This document shows positions 11,701 through 23,614 of a stretch of 64,000 bases of DNA, in pieces (within the stretch, counting starts at the first letter, position 1; the number at the start of each line of letters is the position of its first letter). A model generated the notes under the pieces. That model searched no databases. It had not been told where the DNA came from and worked only from the letters and a program-made list of their open reading frames with translations. Source of the stretch: Corylus avellana. Taxonomy: Eukaryota > Streptophyta > Magnoliopsida > Fagales > Betulaceae. A program made the position numbers and the translations under genes. The stretch covers positions 496,001-560,000 of the forward strand of contig NC_081547.1 of assembly GCF_901000735.1 (NCBI RefSeq), given 5' to 3'.

Positions 11701-14700
11701 TCCTTTTTCCTTCTGTATGTTTTACTTCTTTTGCTTTTTGTTCCTCAGAGGTGTTGACTTGTTAAATTAATTTAATGCAGCTTTCCAGATAGTCTTGGTG
11801 ACGATCTGATTATTGAAGTTCAAGATTCCAAAGGACAGTACAAGGGTCGTGTCCTTGCTCAAGTGGCCTCAATTGCTGATGACCCAGTAAGATTTTGAGA
11901 ATTCACCTATCTTCATTATGGACTAGGCAGGGTGATAGCTATTCTTTAAGTTTTAAATACCGGTTCAATGCAGGGCAACAAGCTTCGATGGTGGCCTATA
12001 TATCATGAGCCAGAACATGAAGTGGTCGGTAGAGTACAACTATCCATAAGCTATTCAACTACTCCGGTTGAGAATAATCATCTAAAGGTAAAACTAATCT
12101 GCTTTAGCTGTTTTGCATTGAATGAAGGTTATATGTAAAGAACTGTAAAGAGAGAGATCATCTAGTTTAGATTTGTTCTAAAGCATGCATAAAAATTTCT
12201 GATCTAGGGGGCCAAACTATGACATGTTGTCTTATGCTATTTGTCGGATATATATTATCAACTGCTAAGTATCAAAGTTGTATATATATTTGTGTGTGTG
12301 TGTGTGTCTAAATACTGGCAGTATTTGGTGGTCATTATTCTTTACATGCGCAAATTGTGACTATAGCTTAAAAGATTAGTATGTTTAGTACCAAACAATT
12401 TTCTGGATAGATAAGTAGCAAAATACAACTGTAAGGGGTTGTGTTCAAATTTAATTTATATATATATATACTGCCCACCTACCCCTTGCCTTCTTGCTAT
12501 GAAAGAACATAATCTTCTTATGAAGATGTTAATAATGAGGCCTTTGTAAATCATGATATGAGGTTCAATATCATCAGTTTTTTAAATGCCATCTCAAGAC
12601 AATTAATAATTCACTTGGCGTTTCCAGTGTAGTTCCATTGCAGAAACTGTGGCATATGACTTCGTGTTAGAAGTTGCCATGAAAGTCCAACATATTAAGC
12701 AAAGAAATTTGTTGCTACACAGCCAATGGAAGTGGTTAGTAACTACATTTGCATCACTTTATGGAGTATCAGATGCATACACCAAATTAAGGTAATGGAT
12801 ATAGTTGGATGGGTATGCTTATTATGTTCAACTAGGATAATTTTGAGATGCATTTTTTGTATCTTTAAGCTGCTATTGCAATCGGTATGTTCTTTTATTA
12901 CTTGCAGATACCTTACCCACGTCATGGATGTGGCTACACCCACTGATGACTGTCTTGCCCTGGTACATGATTTGCTATTGCCTGTAATAATGAAAAGCAA
13001 AAGCAAAGGCAAAAGTGATTTGAGTCATCAAGAGGTATAAGCTAATCTTGCACTGCTCAATCCTGCCAACCCCTTTTTTTTTTTCTTTTAATAATATTTC
13101 AGATCCAATGATTTATGCATTTCAAACTTCTCAACTTCATGCTAGCTTAATTTCCCTATTCGCCTACTAATAGGGAAATTAAGATATTATTGAATGACCT
13201 TTACATTCCACTTTGATTTATCTTAAGATATTAATTAAATAATAAAATTCACAATTTCCTTAAATATAAGTTCTTGAGATGATTGATAATTTAGCATGGT
13301 ATTAGAAGAGTGATCCTAAGTTCGAATCCTACTTCTGTAATTTACTTCACATTTCAGTTAAATATTCATATATTTGGCCTCACTTGTTGAGGGTGAGTAT
13401 TATAATATTAATTAAATGATTAAATTTACTATTTTCTATCGGCTTAAGTTTTTTGAATACATAGTGACTTAACAATTTAACTTTTAAATTTTCTTGGATT
13501 TTTTTATCTTAGACTTTTGACAGTGAACTTGCCTTTACATTTGCTATTGATTAATGAGACAAAACATGTGCCCTTTTCATTTTAATTTTCAGATTTAAGT
13601 TAGCGGTTCAAAATGGAGATGAATATATTTTTTTGTTTTGCTTCTAACTTTGTGGATGTTTTGCAAAATATCAACCAGAATCGTATGCTAGGGGTGATTG
13701 AGGATAAAGTTCAGCAGATCATTACATTGGTTTTTGAGAACTACAAGTCGCTAGATGAATCTTTACCATCAGGAATGACGGACGTTTTGAAGCCTGCCAC
13801 TGAGATGGTAGCTCCTGTTTTGGTGTCTGCCCTGAAGTTATTCAGCCTTTTGCATGATATTTTAAGTCCTGAGGCACAATTGAAATTATGCAGATATTTT
13901 CAGGTTTTAGAAACTAACTTATTCATGCTTGTGCTTCCTTTTAATATATTTCCATTCTTTTCATGAAAGTACTATTAATTGTATAGGCTGCTTCAAAAAA
14001 GAGGGCAAGATGGCACTTAATAGAAACAAATGAGCTTATCTTGAGTAGTGACAAGAGCACATTGATGGATCCTGTGACTGTTTCAACTTATTATCACAAG
14101 ATGAAATCTCTTATTTGTAATATCAGAAATGAAATTTTTGCGGACATTGAAATCCATAATCAGCATGTGCTTCCGAGGTAAATGTTTCTCGTTATAACAT
14201 TATTTAGTGTTTGAGTTCTCCTCAACTGCTCTTTTACTTATGAGCAATTTTTCATTTGGCAATTGTTACAATAGCCTTCCTTTTCCTTTTTTTATTTTTT
14301 TATTTTTTTATTTCGTTGCTCTTTCACTAATTCATATAACTGAAATCTTAATTCTTACTAGTATTCCATATTGACTTTTGTGCAGTTTTATAGACCTTCC
14401 AAATATTTCGTCAGCCATTTATTGTGGGGAGCTCTGCCGTAGATTGCGTGCTTTCCTTGTTGCATATCCTCCTCCTAGCCTTTCACCTCCGGTTGCCGAA
14501 CTTGTTATTGCCACAGCAGACTTCCAGAGGGATCTTGCTTGTTGGAACACCAAGTAATTATTGTCTTTCTTTAACTCCATACTGATGATAAGCGTCAAAG
14601 TTTATGTCTCTGTGTGAGATCTAGTCACTAACATTATTTTCAGTCCTGCCAAAGGTGGGGTTGATGCAAAAGAGCTGTTCCAGGAATACATAAACATTTG

Positions 14701-16651
14701 GATTCAAGAAATGCGTCTCACTTTGCTTGGGTTGTGCAAATTAGACAAGGTATTTATTTTGAGTAGCATAGTTTTGTAACATGGTGAACTCACGTTTGGT
14801 AGGCTTTGCTTATTGTATTGGGTGGCTTTGTAGAATAGTTCAATGTTTCTTGATATAAGTTGCTATTTCTGTCAACCAATTTACATTTGCATAGTGTTCC
14901 TTGCATAACTAGTCGAGAAGCATGTACACACCACTGATACCAAACATGTATTTTAAAGCAAATTCTCAGATATTCACATGACAATTAGCTAGATATTGAT
15001 TATTTTCCAGGCAAACTGGTCAGGTGTCAGAAACCAACACTCAACAAATGCTTTTGTTGAAGATATGTATGATCGGCTGAAGGAGATGATGGATGAATAT
15101 GAAGTCATCATTTTTCGCTGGCCAGAATATATACATCATTTGGAGAAGGTATGTCCAACTAGGGTCTTCATTTCTTGGCTTTCTTGTTATGTTTTATTTT
15201 ATTTTTGGCTTTCTCAAGTTTTGTTTATTGATTGATTATGGAAAGGCATGACATGGAAGATATAAGCTTGAAGTTTTAAAAGATATCTGCTTTTCTTTTC
15301 CCCTAATCTTCAAATCTAAACTTGAGGTTGCTTGTACTTATACGTGTTTATGTACCCTTATACAAGGCTATAGCAGATATTGAAAAGGCAATTGTCGAAG
15401 GCTTGGATAGGCAATATGCTGATGTTTTAACACCATTGAAGGACAATCTGACATCCAAAATATATGGCCTCAAATATGTCCAGAAAATTGCCAAACGAAG
15501 TGACACCTATGTGATCCCAGATGAGGTGACTTTGCTTTCCTAATTTGTATGGCTACACATAACTAGTATTTTTCTTTTTCTGCTGATAATTATAACTTAT
15601 ATATCATTTTCAGTTGGGAAATATTTTAAATTCCATGAGAAGGATGCTGGAGATATTGAGGCCGGAAATAGAAACAAAGTTGAATTCGTGGAGTTCTTGC
15701 ATCCCTAATTTCAGAGATACCACTGGAGAAGATTGTTTGAGTGAAGTAACTGTGATGCTTAGAGCCAAATTTAGAAGTTACCTGCATGCAATTGTGGAGA
15801 AACTTGCAAAGAATGTGAGTACCCATTGGAAGAACACAAGATCTTTTGTATGAATTATTAAAGAATTTTGTCAGAGTATAAATTTACTAAAAAAGTATAT
15901 GGTTAACTACGATTGGAGTTTGACAAATCAAAAATTTAAGTCGATAAATTAATGGTTTTCTGTATATGCAGATGAGATTACAGCGCGAAACAAAATTGAA
16001 GCATATTATTCAAGCTTTAAGCGAAAATGTTGAAGAATCAGATGTAAAAAGTAGAATGCAGCCTTTGGAGGATATGCTAATATGGACAATGGATCACCTC
16101 CATACCATCGTTGAACCTCATGTATTGATAGCAATATGCCGAGGTTTCTGGGACCGGATGGGACAAGTAACACTAATTTTGGAGCATATATTTTCAATTT
16201 TTTTCTTGGATTTTGAATTTGAGTTGGTTTTCATTCTCTCCTTTCTCCACAGGACATATTACATTCTATAGAAAACAGGAGAGAGAGCAAGTCATATAAA
16301 GGCTTGAGATTCTCAGTTTCTGTAAGTTGCTGTACATCCTTTAAAATCTTATTAAATTTTAATTTAGAATCAGATTGTGAAGATTTTAAATCAAACCCTT
16401 TTCTATGTGAAATTGATAAACTCTATGCCAATTTGTCTTTGGCTAATTTGAGTATGATTCTGGCAGCCAAACTGTTAGTAGTTCAAGAATATCTTTTTTC
16501 CTAATCTCCACTGTCGTTGAATACACAGATTTTGGATGGTGTATTTGTAAGGGAGATGCAGAAATTGCTTGGGAATGCGCTGCAAGAGAAAGATTTGGAA
16601 CCGCCACCAAATGTTAGGGAAGTGCACTCATTGCTCTATAAGAATGCATGA
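8711..16651 (+). CDS. Conserved plant 1140-aa protein with C2-like segment (At4g24610/At5g65440 type)
   Basis: Coding exons: 8711-8758, 8845-9300, 9521-9729, 9821-9892, 9988-10125, 10810-10934, 11033-11233, 11607-11694, 11781-11886, 11974-12087, 12628-12791, 12908-13034, 13679-13903, 13987-14177, 14386-14553, 14644-14749, 15011-15148, 15367-15525, 15614-15814, 15972-16166, 16253-16321, 16529-16651. All phases join and give 1140 aa. An untranslated exon precedes it (intron 8232-8655). The N-terminal third is Ser-rich and probably disordered. Residues about 447-520 look like C2 beta strands (IIEVQDSKGQYKGRVLAQ, then GRVQLSISYST). The C-terminal half is helical and reminiscent of Munc13-like trafficking proteins, which is my inference. 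I recall the Arabidopsis relatives as uncharacterised proteins oddly named 'pesticidal crystal cry8Ba protein'; this is a plant gene and shows no toxin feature. No break is seen. Confidence 0.85.
13146..13475 (+). mobile_element. TRIM-like LTR retroelement relic in intron 12
   Basis: Two similar A/T-rich stretches sharing ATATTAATTAAAT (about 13188-13292 and 13396-13475) flank an internal part. The internal part begins with ATGGTATTAGAAG (13297-13309), which resembles the initiator-tRNA-Met primer-binding site TGGTATCAGAGC of copia/TRIM elements. At the left edge a perfect 15-base inverted repeat (13146-13160 with 13169-13183) forms a hairpin. The element lies inside the intron 13035-13678 of the C2-like gene and does not disturb the exons. 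Confidence 0.5.
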
Positions 16652-17091
16652 TGCATCTAACAACAGGGACTGCTACTATTAATTCTATCTTTCTGTAAAT
16701 ACAAAATCCATGAGGGTGCTCAGTTTTGATTCTATACAGTGGAGAATGGATGAAAAAAGATTCATAGAAGAAAACATAGTTAGAGAGAAGCCTGCACAGC
16801 AGACTCTCTGGACATGTTTTGGCAATTTTGAATTACTTCTCTCATTTTTTTTCACAGGTTAACCACCATGGCCTCTATGGTGATTATTCTTTTCCTTATG
16901 GAACATGTAAAATTTTGGGAAAACTTGGTATTTTCATTGGTTTTTTTTGGTGAAATATTGTAAAGGTTTAGCATCAAAATTTTTGCTAGTGTTATTATAA
17001 TTTTTTTTATTTTTTATTTTTAGCATTTTGCCCTTCGGAGTGCTGTTCTTTTTGGTTTCTCTCTTAACATGTCTGTAGAATAAGTGATTAT

Positions 17092-17186
17092 TGTCTCAAG
17101 AAGTAGCTTAATTGGTTGGGACTATATTTAATAAGGTCACTAGTTTGAATTTCTATTTCCTCTTGTACGGACATGTTAAAAAAAAT
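17092..17186 (+). mobile_element. tRNA-derived SINE
   Basis: A box-A-like TAGCTTAATTGGTTGGGA (17104-17121) and a box-B-like GGTCACTAGTTTGAAT (17135-17150) have the spacing and wording of plant tRNA-derived SINEs. They are followed by a short unrelated body and an A-rich tail (17176-17186). No target-site duplication was firmly identified. Confidence 0.6.
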
Positions 17187-18528
17187 AACAATAATTCTTA
17201 AACATAAATACTTGAAAGATAGATGTCAATTTAATAGATGGGACGGAAGAAACAAAATAAATGCATATGCCAAAAAAGATGTCTCCCACTTGGAAAAGAT
17301 TACTCTGTTCCACTGTAAAATACAAAAAACCCCATTTGATGGAACCCAACAAATGTTGCAGGAGAAAACATCGGAACATGGTCCCTAAAATGAAGATGCA
17401 TGGTTGGAGGGCAAAGTTGATCCATGTTCAGTGAATGCACATATTCGGTGGGACCCATCGACCACGTGTAGGGTTGGAAATTGAAGGAGCCATTGATAGC
17501 AAAATCTCCTCCACTCCATGCACGGCTCTTCTCAACAGCAAGCCATAGCAAGAAAGGAATTATGCTGGTTTACAGGAATAATGCTGCTTCCAATAGGGAC
17601 GAGAGCTGTTGGGCCCCAATTCGCCTCATCCCATCATACCATCCGTGATCGATGCGTTTTGTCCTCAACTCATTGCAATTTCCAACTTGTATTCAACCAA
17701 AAGACCTACAACTTGCATGGCCCCCACACGCAATGCCTTGTTCCAAACCTACACTTTTTGGACAATTCACAATATTCATCTAAATTACCCCCTACTCCTT
17801 AATAATTAATGTTAGAAAATTATATATATATATAATGTTAGAAAATAGAAATCAACTTTTTTATCTCATTATTATTTTGCTATGCTAGAAATTGAGCTCA
17901 AGGTCATTTGACTGAGATCTTGGGTAGTCTAAATTGTAGGTGGGAAATAGAAATACCCACCCCCTATGTAGTTTTTTATTTATTTATTTATTTTTTTTTA
18001 TGTAACTAACAAAAAGAGAAAAGGAATATGGGAGTTTTTCATATTAGGATTAATTTATTTATTTATTTTCATTATCTTGCATATCTCTTGTCCATATCTG
18101 TACAAGAAATATAAGAGATATGTAAATTCATTATTGAATTTGTGAGACTCACATATAAATTCTACAGATTAAATAGTAAATTTGTAAAAGAGATTGACAA
18201 TAAATGTGCAAGAAAATGACACCAAACACATCTCTTTCTTTATTAAACCAAGTATTGTAACTCATAACTTGAATAAAAACATAGTGTAGTTCTTAAGATA
18301 ATAACTAGTAGATCTTAAGATAATAACTCATAACACAGCGTGGACATGACATTTTGCATATTCTGATTGTATTCATGAGATCATTATAGGGGAGACTCCC
18401 TCCTCTAATAATGTTGAGTTTCGAGTAATAAAAGTCCTACTTATTCAAAAAAAAAAAAACTAGTAGTAGACGTAGGCGTTTAATGCCTGAACTACCCCAA
18501 GTTCCTTTTCTCTCCGAGTCATGATTCA

Positions 18529-18640
18529 GAGCACGCCTGGCGTGCTTCAGCAGTGAAGCATGCCAGGCTAAATTTTTTTTTTTTTTTTTTTTTCAAAAAA
18601 ATTAAAATAATAAAAAAAAGCACGGCCGGCGTGCTTCAAC
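18529..18640 (+). mobile_element. GC-rich foldback MITE, 3'-truncated copy
   Basis: It begins with GAGCACGCCTGGCGTGCTTC, a self-complementary terminal segment, then a poly-T/poly-A centre and the start of the other arm. Compared with the complete copy at 25240-25374 (opposite orientation), about 27 bases of the right arm are missing, apparently by recombination between short GCGTGCTT repeats. The flanks (GAGTCATGATTCA on the left, ATATCTTTACCC on the right) are also shared with the other copy. Confidence 0.7.
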
Positions 18641-19128
18641 TATATCTTTACCCTTTCTCTCCTATACTGCAATTATTCCCTATTTTCATATTTTATTACA
18701 AAACTTTACATTTTTTTTTTTTTTTTGGCGGTAGGTAAAGGGCAACCCATTATTTATTTCAATAAAGTTCTAATTGTCCATTCTCTTGCTAGAAAAAAGA
18801 AAAACAGTATGGTCCCTTAACCCACATTATGGAGATACCGGCATACAAAGCAACAAAGTTTCTCCACTAGAAAGGTTGAGTGGTTGACCTAGGCGTGAAC
18901 CACTGACGGTAGGTTGTTTTAGAAAGCTCTCTCTAAGAAAAAAAAAAATTTTCTCCGTCCACCAAAAAAATCATCCACAAACATAAACGCCGGATAAATT
19001 GTTAAGTTTTTTAAGATAATTTAAATGATTACGATTATAAGGGAACTTAAAACTTATTTCAAATACAAAATTTAAAATTAATTTTATAATTTCGATAAAT
19101 CTAATCTTAAAATACTGATAACAAAACT

Positions 19129-19132
<4 letters not shown>

Positions 19133-19162
<30 letters not shown>
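19133..19162. repeat. (TA)n microsatellite
   Basis: About 15 uninterrupted TA units, directly left of the nested palindrome. Similar runs occur near 3618, 7273, 35812 and 62083. Confidence 0.9.
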
Positions 19163-19163
<1 letters not shown>

Positions 19164-19165
19164 TC

Positions 19166-19492
19166 AAAATAATAATGAAGAGGTAGCTATTCTGCAATAA
19201 TAATGAAGAGGTAGCTATATATATATTTTGAAATAGTAGGTGTATTATTATTGCAGAATAGCTACCTCTTCATTATTATTTGAAATGGTATATTTCAAAT
19301 AATAATGAAGAGGTAGCTATTCTGCAATAATAATACACCTACAATTTCAAAATAATAATACACCTGTATTATTATTTTGAAATTGTAGGTGTATTATTAT
19401 TGCAGAATAGAGGTAGTGTATTATTATTTTGAAATAGTAGGTGTATTATTATTGCAGAATAGCGACCTCTTCATTATTATTTTGCAAGTAAA
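19166..19492. repeat. Nested alternating palindromes (foldback cluster)
   Basis: A unit reading AATAATGAAGAGGTAGCTAT, then TCTGCAATAATAATACACCT, then ACAATTTCAAAATAATAAT occurs several times in alternating orientation. A left arm at about 19228-19287 pairs with 19291-19350 around a short loop. A second perfect palindrome is centred near 19363, and two more inverted copies follow to 19492. The transcript could fold into a hairpin of about 60 base pairs. No coding capacity is seen. It may be a MITE that inserted into itself. Confidence 0.8.
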
Positions 19493-20408
19493 TATCTACC
19501 TCATTAGTTGTCAACAAAAATGATCCCCAGCTGTTGTTTTCCCGTAACCACTAACCAGGACCATCAGCCACGACGACGCGGAAAATTCAAACCTCGACCG
19601 TCAAATAATAATATAATAAAAGTAACATTTAAATCATTCTTCCCACGATATTGGACCTTCACTCAATTTTCCCTTTGTTTATTTTTTTTTTCCCTCTCAT
19701 TTTCTAATGAATCACACAAAACACAATCCATCACTCAAATCAATAATCATAATCAATTTGAACTCCCCATCCCCTTAAAATAAGCAGGAAGCAAAACCTT
19801 CCGTAAGGGCATTATTAATTACAACAACAATTATCACATGCTTAATTTTTTTGCCACGCTCCCAAGTCCCAATCTCAAGGAACATAACTTTTAAATAGAA
19901 AAATGTTTAGGGTCTACGGTATTGATAGTTTATAATTAATGAAATAATTAGTGATTAAATAATATTAAAAATTACACTTTAAGTTTAATACTATTTCATC
20001 CCATTGATATGATAATATTAATCCGGTCCAATAAGAAATTGATATTATCAAATCAATAAAGTAAGATAATGATGAATTAATAATCAGATCCAATAAGTAA
20101 TTGACATTGTCACATCACTTCGAGTTCATATTAGAAAATGAGAGGGTTCACCTTGATGGTTAGGAGTAGATAACCCATTCTCTCAATGTCAATATCTCAT
20201 TGCAGGTTTGGGATAATCCTTTGTTTTGCAATTTAGGGCTATTTGCAACTAATTAAATTTTTTTTAATTATTTTATCAATTGTAAATTGCAACGCTAATT
20301 TATAAGGAAAATTATAAGTCCAATTGTAATACCATTAACAATCATCAATTAAATAATCATAATACGGAATTAACTTTATTCTAAATTCTTCGTCATCATC
20401 AACATCAC

Positions 20409-21401
20409 TTAGAAATCCTTGAGCAACTTGCGAACCTGCTCTAACGTCACAAACAACACGACAGTAAAAGGGCCCTGTCTCGAAATGGTCGGCACGAAGC
20501 CCTTGTAGAGCGCCAGGGGCCCCTCGGCTCGCACTGTCTTCAGCGCGCAGTCCAGAGCCCCGGTGTAGGGTGGCTCCGCCCCAGGCTCCACCTTCATGTT
20601 CATCACCCGGGTCTTGATCACGTCCACCGGGTTCGATGCCACGGCCGCCACGAACCCCGCCGCGAAGCTCGCAGTCACGTGGGTTCCCAGCCCGTCCCTC
20701 ATCACGCCCTTCTCTAGAATCATCTCCTTGATCTGGTCGTACGACGCGAGCTGCGAGGCCGTGACCAGCATGGCCCGGTTAATCGTCAGCGACGACCCGC
20801 GCCACAGGCTGGGGATCCCTTCCTGGCGCGCCATGCGGGATATGGCATCCACCACGCTCTTGTAGTTGCGACGCTGAGCAGGGGGTAGCCGCCCGTCAGC
20901 TTGCATGCGGACCATGGCCACGTCGGCGGGGTTCCCCACGGCGGCGCCGACAGCGCCGGCTACGAGCCCAGCCGCTATTTTGCTCGCGAGGGGCAGGCTA
21001 CCGGAGTTGGGGTCGGTCCACTTCTTCTTGAGGATGTCGTAGAGACCCATCCGGGTGGTGGAGTACAAAGTCTGGCGGAGGACGGTGGCGGAAACGCCCG
21101 AGAACAACGCAGCCACGCCTTCTTGCTGGACGAGACGGACGCCGACGGCGATTAGGCCCGCACGCGCCGCCTGAGGCTGTTGGAGTGGTACGTGGATGGA
21201 GCCCGGAGCGGAGAGTGAGGTGGTTTGGAAGGCGAGAGCCGGACGGAGAGTTTGGACTGCTGGGTTAGGGCTCGGTTTGGGTTTCGGGGCCTGGGTCTCA
21301 CCCTGGAGCTGCATTCGGACCTTGAGTAGGTCAAGTGGGTGGGTCGTACACCCCGCGATAATTGAAGCTATGCCTCCTTCAACAAAACCTTTCACACCCA
21401 T
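20409..21401 (-). CDS. DIC2: Mitochondrial dicarboxylate carrier / uncoupling-protein-like (DIC2/PUMP4 type)
   Basis: An intronless gene for a 330-aa inner-mitochondrial-membrane carrier exchanging dicarboxylates (malate, oxaloacetate, succinate) with phosphate or sulfate. It has three carrier repeats with the PX[DE]XX[KR]X[KR] signature: HPLDLLKVR (from residue 21), NPADVAMVR (from 157, where the basic residue at the usual position is Met, as in plant DICs) and NPVDVIKTR (from 257). A Pro/Gln-rich insertion at about 38-78 separates the first two helices, as in plant DIC1-3. Close similarity to Arabidopsis DIC1 (At2g22500) and DIC2 (At4g24570) is from memory; neighbouring genes favour DIC2. 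The coding region is strikingly GC-rich against AT-rich flanks. Transcription is probably from a TATA box at 21750-21755. No defect is seen. Confidence 0.95.
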   Translation of the reverse strand: MGVKGFVEGGIASIIAGCTTHPLDLLKVRMQLQGETQAPKPKPSPNPAVQTLRPALAFQTTSLSAPGSIHVPLQQPQAARAGLIAVGVRLVQQEGVAALFSGVSATVLRQTLYSTTRMGLYDILKKKWTDPNSGSLPLASKIAAGLVAGAVGAAVGNPADVAMVRMQADGRLPPAQRRNYKSVVDAISRMARQEGIPSLWRGSSLTINRAMLVTASQLASYDQIKEMILEKGVMRDGLGTHVTASFAAGFVAAVASNPVDVIKTRVMNMKVEPGAEPPYTGALDCALKTVRAEGPLALYKGFVPTISRQGPFTVVLFVTLEQVRKLLKDF

Positions 21402-21749
21402 CTTGGATTAAATTTTTTTTTTACCTCGGGAAACAAACAAAATGAAGTTTGTTATAATAATCTGAAAGAATGAAATCTGGGTTTAGGTTTTGAAAGGTAT
21501 TTTAATCGTAGGATACTGAAGAAGCTAGGTAATTAGAAAGAAAATAATTCAATGGAAATTAGAGGACCAGTTGGAGCTGGGGTTCATCTCACTGGAGACC
21601 AGGAGATGGGAATGGAGGCCGAAGGCTACGGAGGAGTAGTGAGGAACGCTGGGCCTTTGAGACATATGCCGTCAGAAAATTGTTTTTGTGAGAGAAACAA
21701 AACGAAACAGTGGCCGATGGTTTGAGGCAAAGACGGAGGGGCAAGGGAA

Positions 21750-21755
21750 TTTATA
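21750..21755 (-). promoter_or_regulatory. Candidate TATA box of the carrier gene
   Basis: On the minus strand this reads TATAAA, about 350 bases before the start codon at 21401. It implies a leader of roughly 320 bases. It is the only good TATA-like match in the moderately GC-rich proximal upstream region. Confidence 0.45.
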
Positions 21756-23287
21756 GAAGGAATGTGCTGGACCTGGCTGGTAAAGGAAAGGTGGTGGAAA
21801 TTGGGTTCTCACGCGATCTCCATAGCAGAAACTCTCCTAACTTACGCGCTTTTGGAGTTGTGGGACCTAGACTTTTCTGTTTTTTAATTTTCTTTTTGAA
21901 TTTAGGAATTATTTATTTATTTAGTATTCGAATGATTTGCCATATGCCTCAAATCTCCACCATCCTTTCGAGAGCATTTTGGAGCTTGACTTTGAAGTCG
22001 CCAAAGGTGGCTTCGGCTTGCCACGGCCCACGAGCCAATCTGACTACCGCTAGTCCAACTCATTTTGAGGTGTGACCATTGAAAATAAAGGAATCAAAAC
22101 CGTTCATTCTAACGGTAACCATTTGTATTACTCTCTCTTTTTTTAAGAAAACAAAAAAAAAAAAAAAAAAGCTTTTCGCACAAATTCTTTTTTATAAACT
22201 TTTTTTTTTTTTTAGGTTCTTTTATTTTATTTTATTTTATAAATTGATACGTGAGTTCATGTGATATTTTGGTTTTTCAATTTGTGACATCGTTTAGTGT
22301 GACGATTTACATGATACTTACTATATTAATTATTAAATAATTATAGTCTTTTGTCCTACTTTTATTTATTCTTTTTTAACGGGCTATTTTTTCTTCTAAC
22401 TGAGATAAATTTTATTGTAAGATTTATTTGTATTAAGATATTGGTATATGCCTTGGTATATTTGGTTTTTGTTACTCTTGCAAATATGAGAAAAGTCACA
22501 CTTTTTCTTCATTTGAGTCTATTCTTTAAAAGTTTAAGAAAGAAAAATAAAATGAGTATATTCTTAAGAATTATTAAAAATAAAAAATAAAAAAATTGAA
22601 TGATTCGTTTATTTCGTGATTATTATGAAATCTAACTCTCTTTTTTTTTTTTTTGGCATTAATTACATGTTACAAGCAAAGTATTAAGACTAGATCCACT
22701 TGTAATTGACTATTCAAATTTTCTTTTTCTCTAGTCATAAAATGAAATAGCAATTTTACCATCTTGACTATTCAGTCATGTCTTCCACATCTTCTACATA
22801 ATTTGGGATGGATTTTTATTATTTTATTTTATTATTATTTTTTTTTTAGGGGAAAACATTTCAGTCTCATTAATAGAAGACGAATTGAGTATAACGCTCT
22901 TACATCACAAAGTAAAAGTTATGAAAAAATCATAGTCAAAGTTACAAGGTTACAAGCTATACATACATACATAACAATCTAATATTTAAGACTTATCTAT
23001 GTCTAATCTTTCGCTAACTCATGATTAATCTTCAGATGTAACCACAGATATGTACGAGATAGAGTCAAATCAATGTATAAGTAGCTCAAATTCTTCGGCC
23101 TACGGATCAAAAACCTCATGCCGAAACTCATCATCGTCGACTTGCAAGCCAAAAAATTATTCACATTCTCAACATAAAAGGCCAGGACCATAAAAAAGAG
23201 GAAAAACTAAAAAAATACAGGGAAAGTAAAGAAAAATCACAAAAGCCCGCAAACACCACTAGAGGCAGCATGATGATTCTGAAAATA

Positions 23288-23382
23288 TTCAGTTAGTTAT
23301 ATTGGATGTGTATTTTTATCCCTTTAAAAAGTAAAAAGACAAAAATATCCATTCATTATAACTAACTGAACTGAATAAAATC
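23288..23382. mobile_element. Short hairpin MITE
   Basis: TTCAGTTAGTTATA (from 23289) and its exact complement TATAACTAACTGAA (ending near 23371) are terminal inverted repeats. Pairing continues inward (GTATTTTTATCC with AAAAATATCC). Total length is about 90 bases, with no coding capacity. Confidence 0.6.
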
Positions 23383-23445
23383 CTATTACAAGGAAACGCT
23401 TAACTTTTATTTTTATTTTTATATGAACATGTGAATTTTTTCTTT

Positions 23446-23614
23446 GAGGAATTCTACACTTTCTAAAATATTTTTCCAAAATTTGTTCATCAAATGATGT
23501 GTCGCAATTATATAAGATGATAACATATTTTTCAAAATAATAAATTATATAAGATTAAACACATCATTTGAAAAACAAAATTTGAAATTTTTGTTCAAAA
23601 GTGTAACATTTCTC
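23446..23614. mobile_element. Foldback MITE of about 170 bp
   Basis: The left arm GAGGAATTCTACACTTTC... down to CAAATGATGTGT pairs imperfectly with the right arm ACACATCATTTG... ending GTGTAACATTTCTC. The arms are about 55 bases and enclose an AT-rich centre. This layout is typical of small non-autonomous DNA elements. Confidence 0.6.

Larger units (their letters stand above)
16652..20408. other. Intergenic with repeats; no convincing gene
   Basis: It contains the 3' flank of the C2-like gene, a SINE (17.1 kb), a G-box-like CCACGTG near 17462, a foldback element (18.5 kb), a poly-A-tailed stretch near 18440-18461 that resembles a retroposon tail, a nested palindrome (19.2 kb) and AT-rich filler. 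Reading frames of 60-94 aa here lack family resemblance and are probably chance. Confidence 0.6.

Noticed and set aside
20140..20210. Possible further SINE (CCTTGATGGTTAGGAG ... TTGCAGGTTTGGG)
   Set aside because: The A- and B-box likeness is too weak and no A-tail or target duplication is visible.
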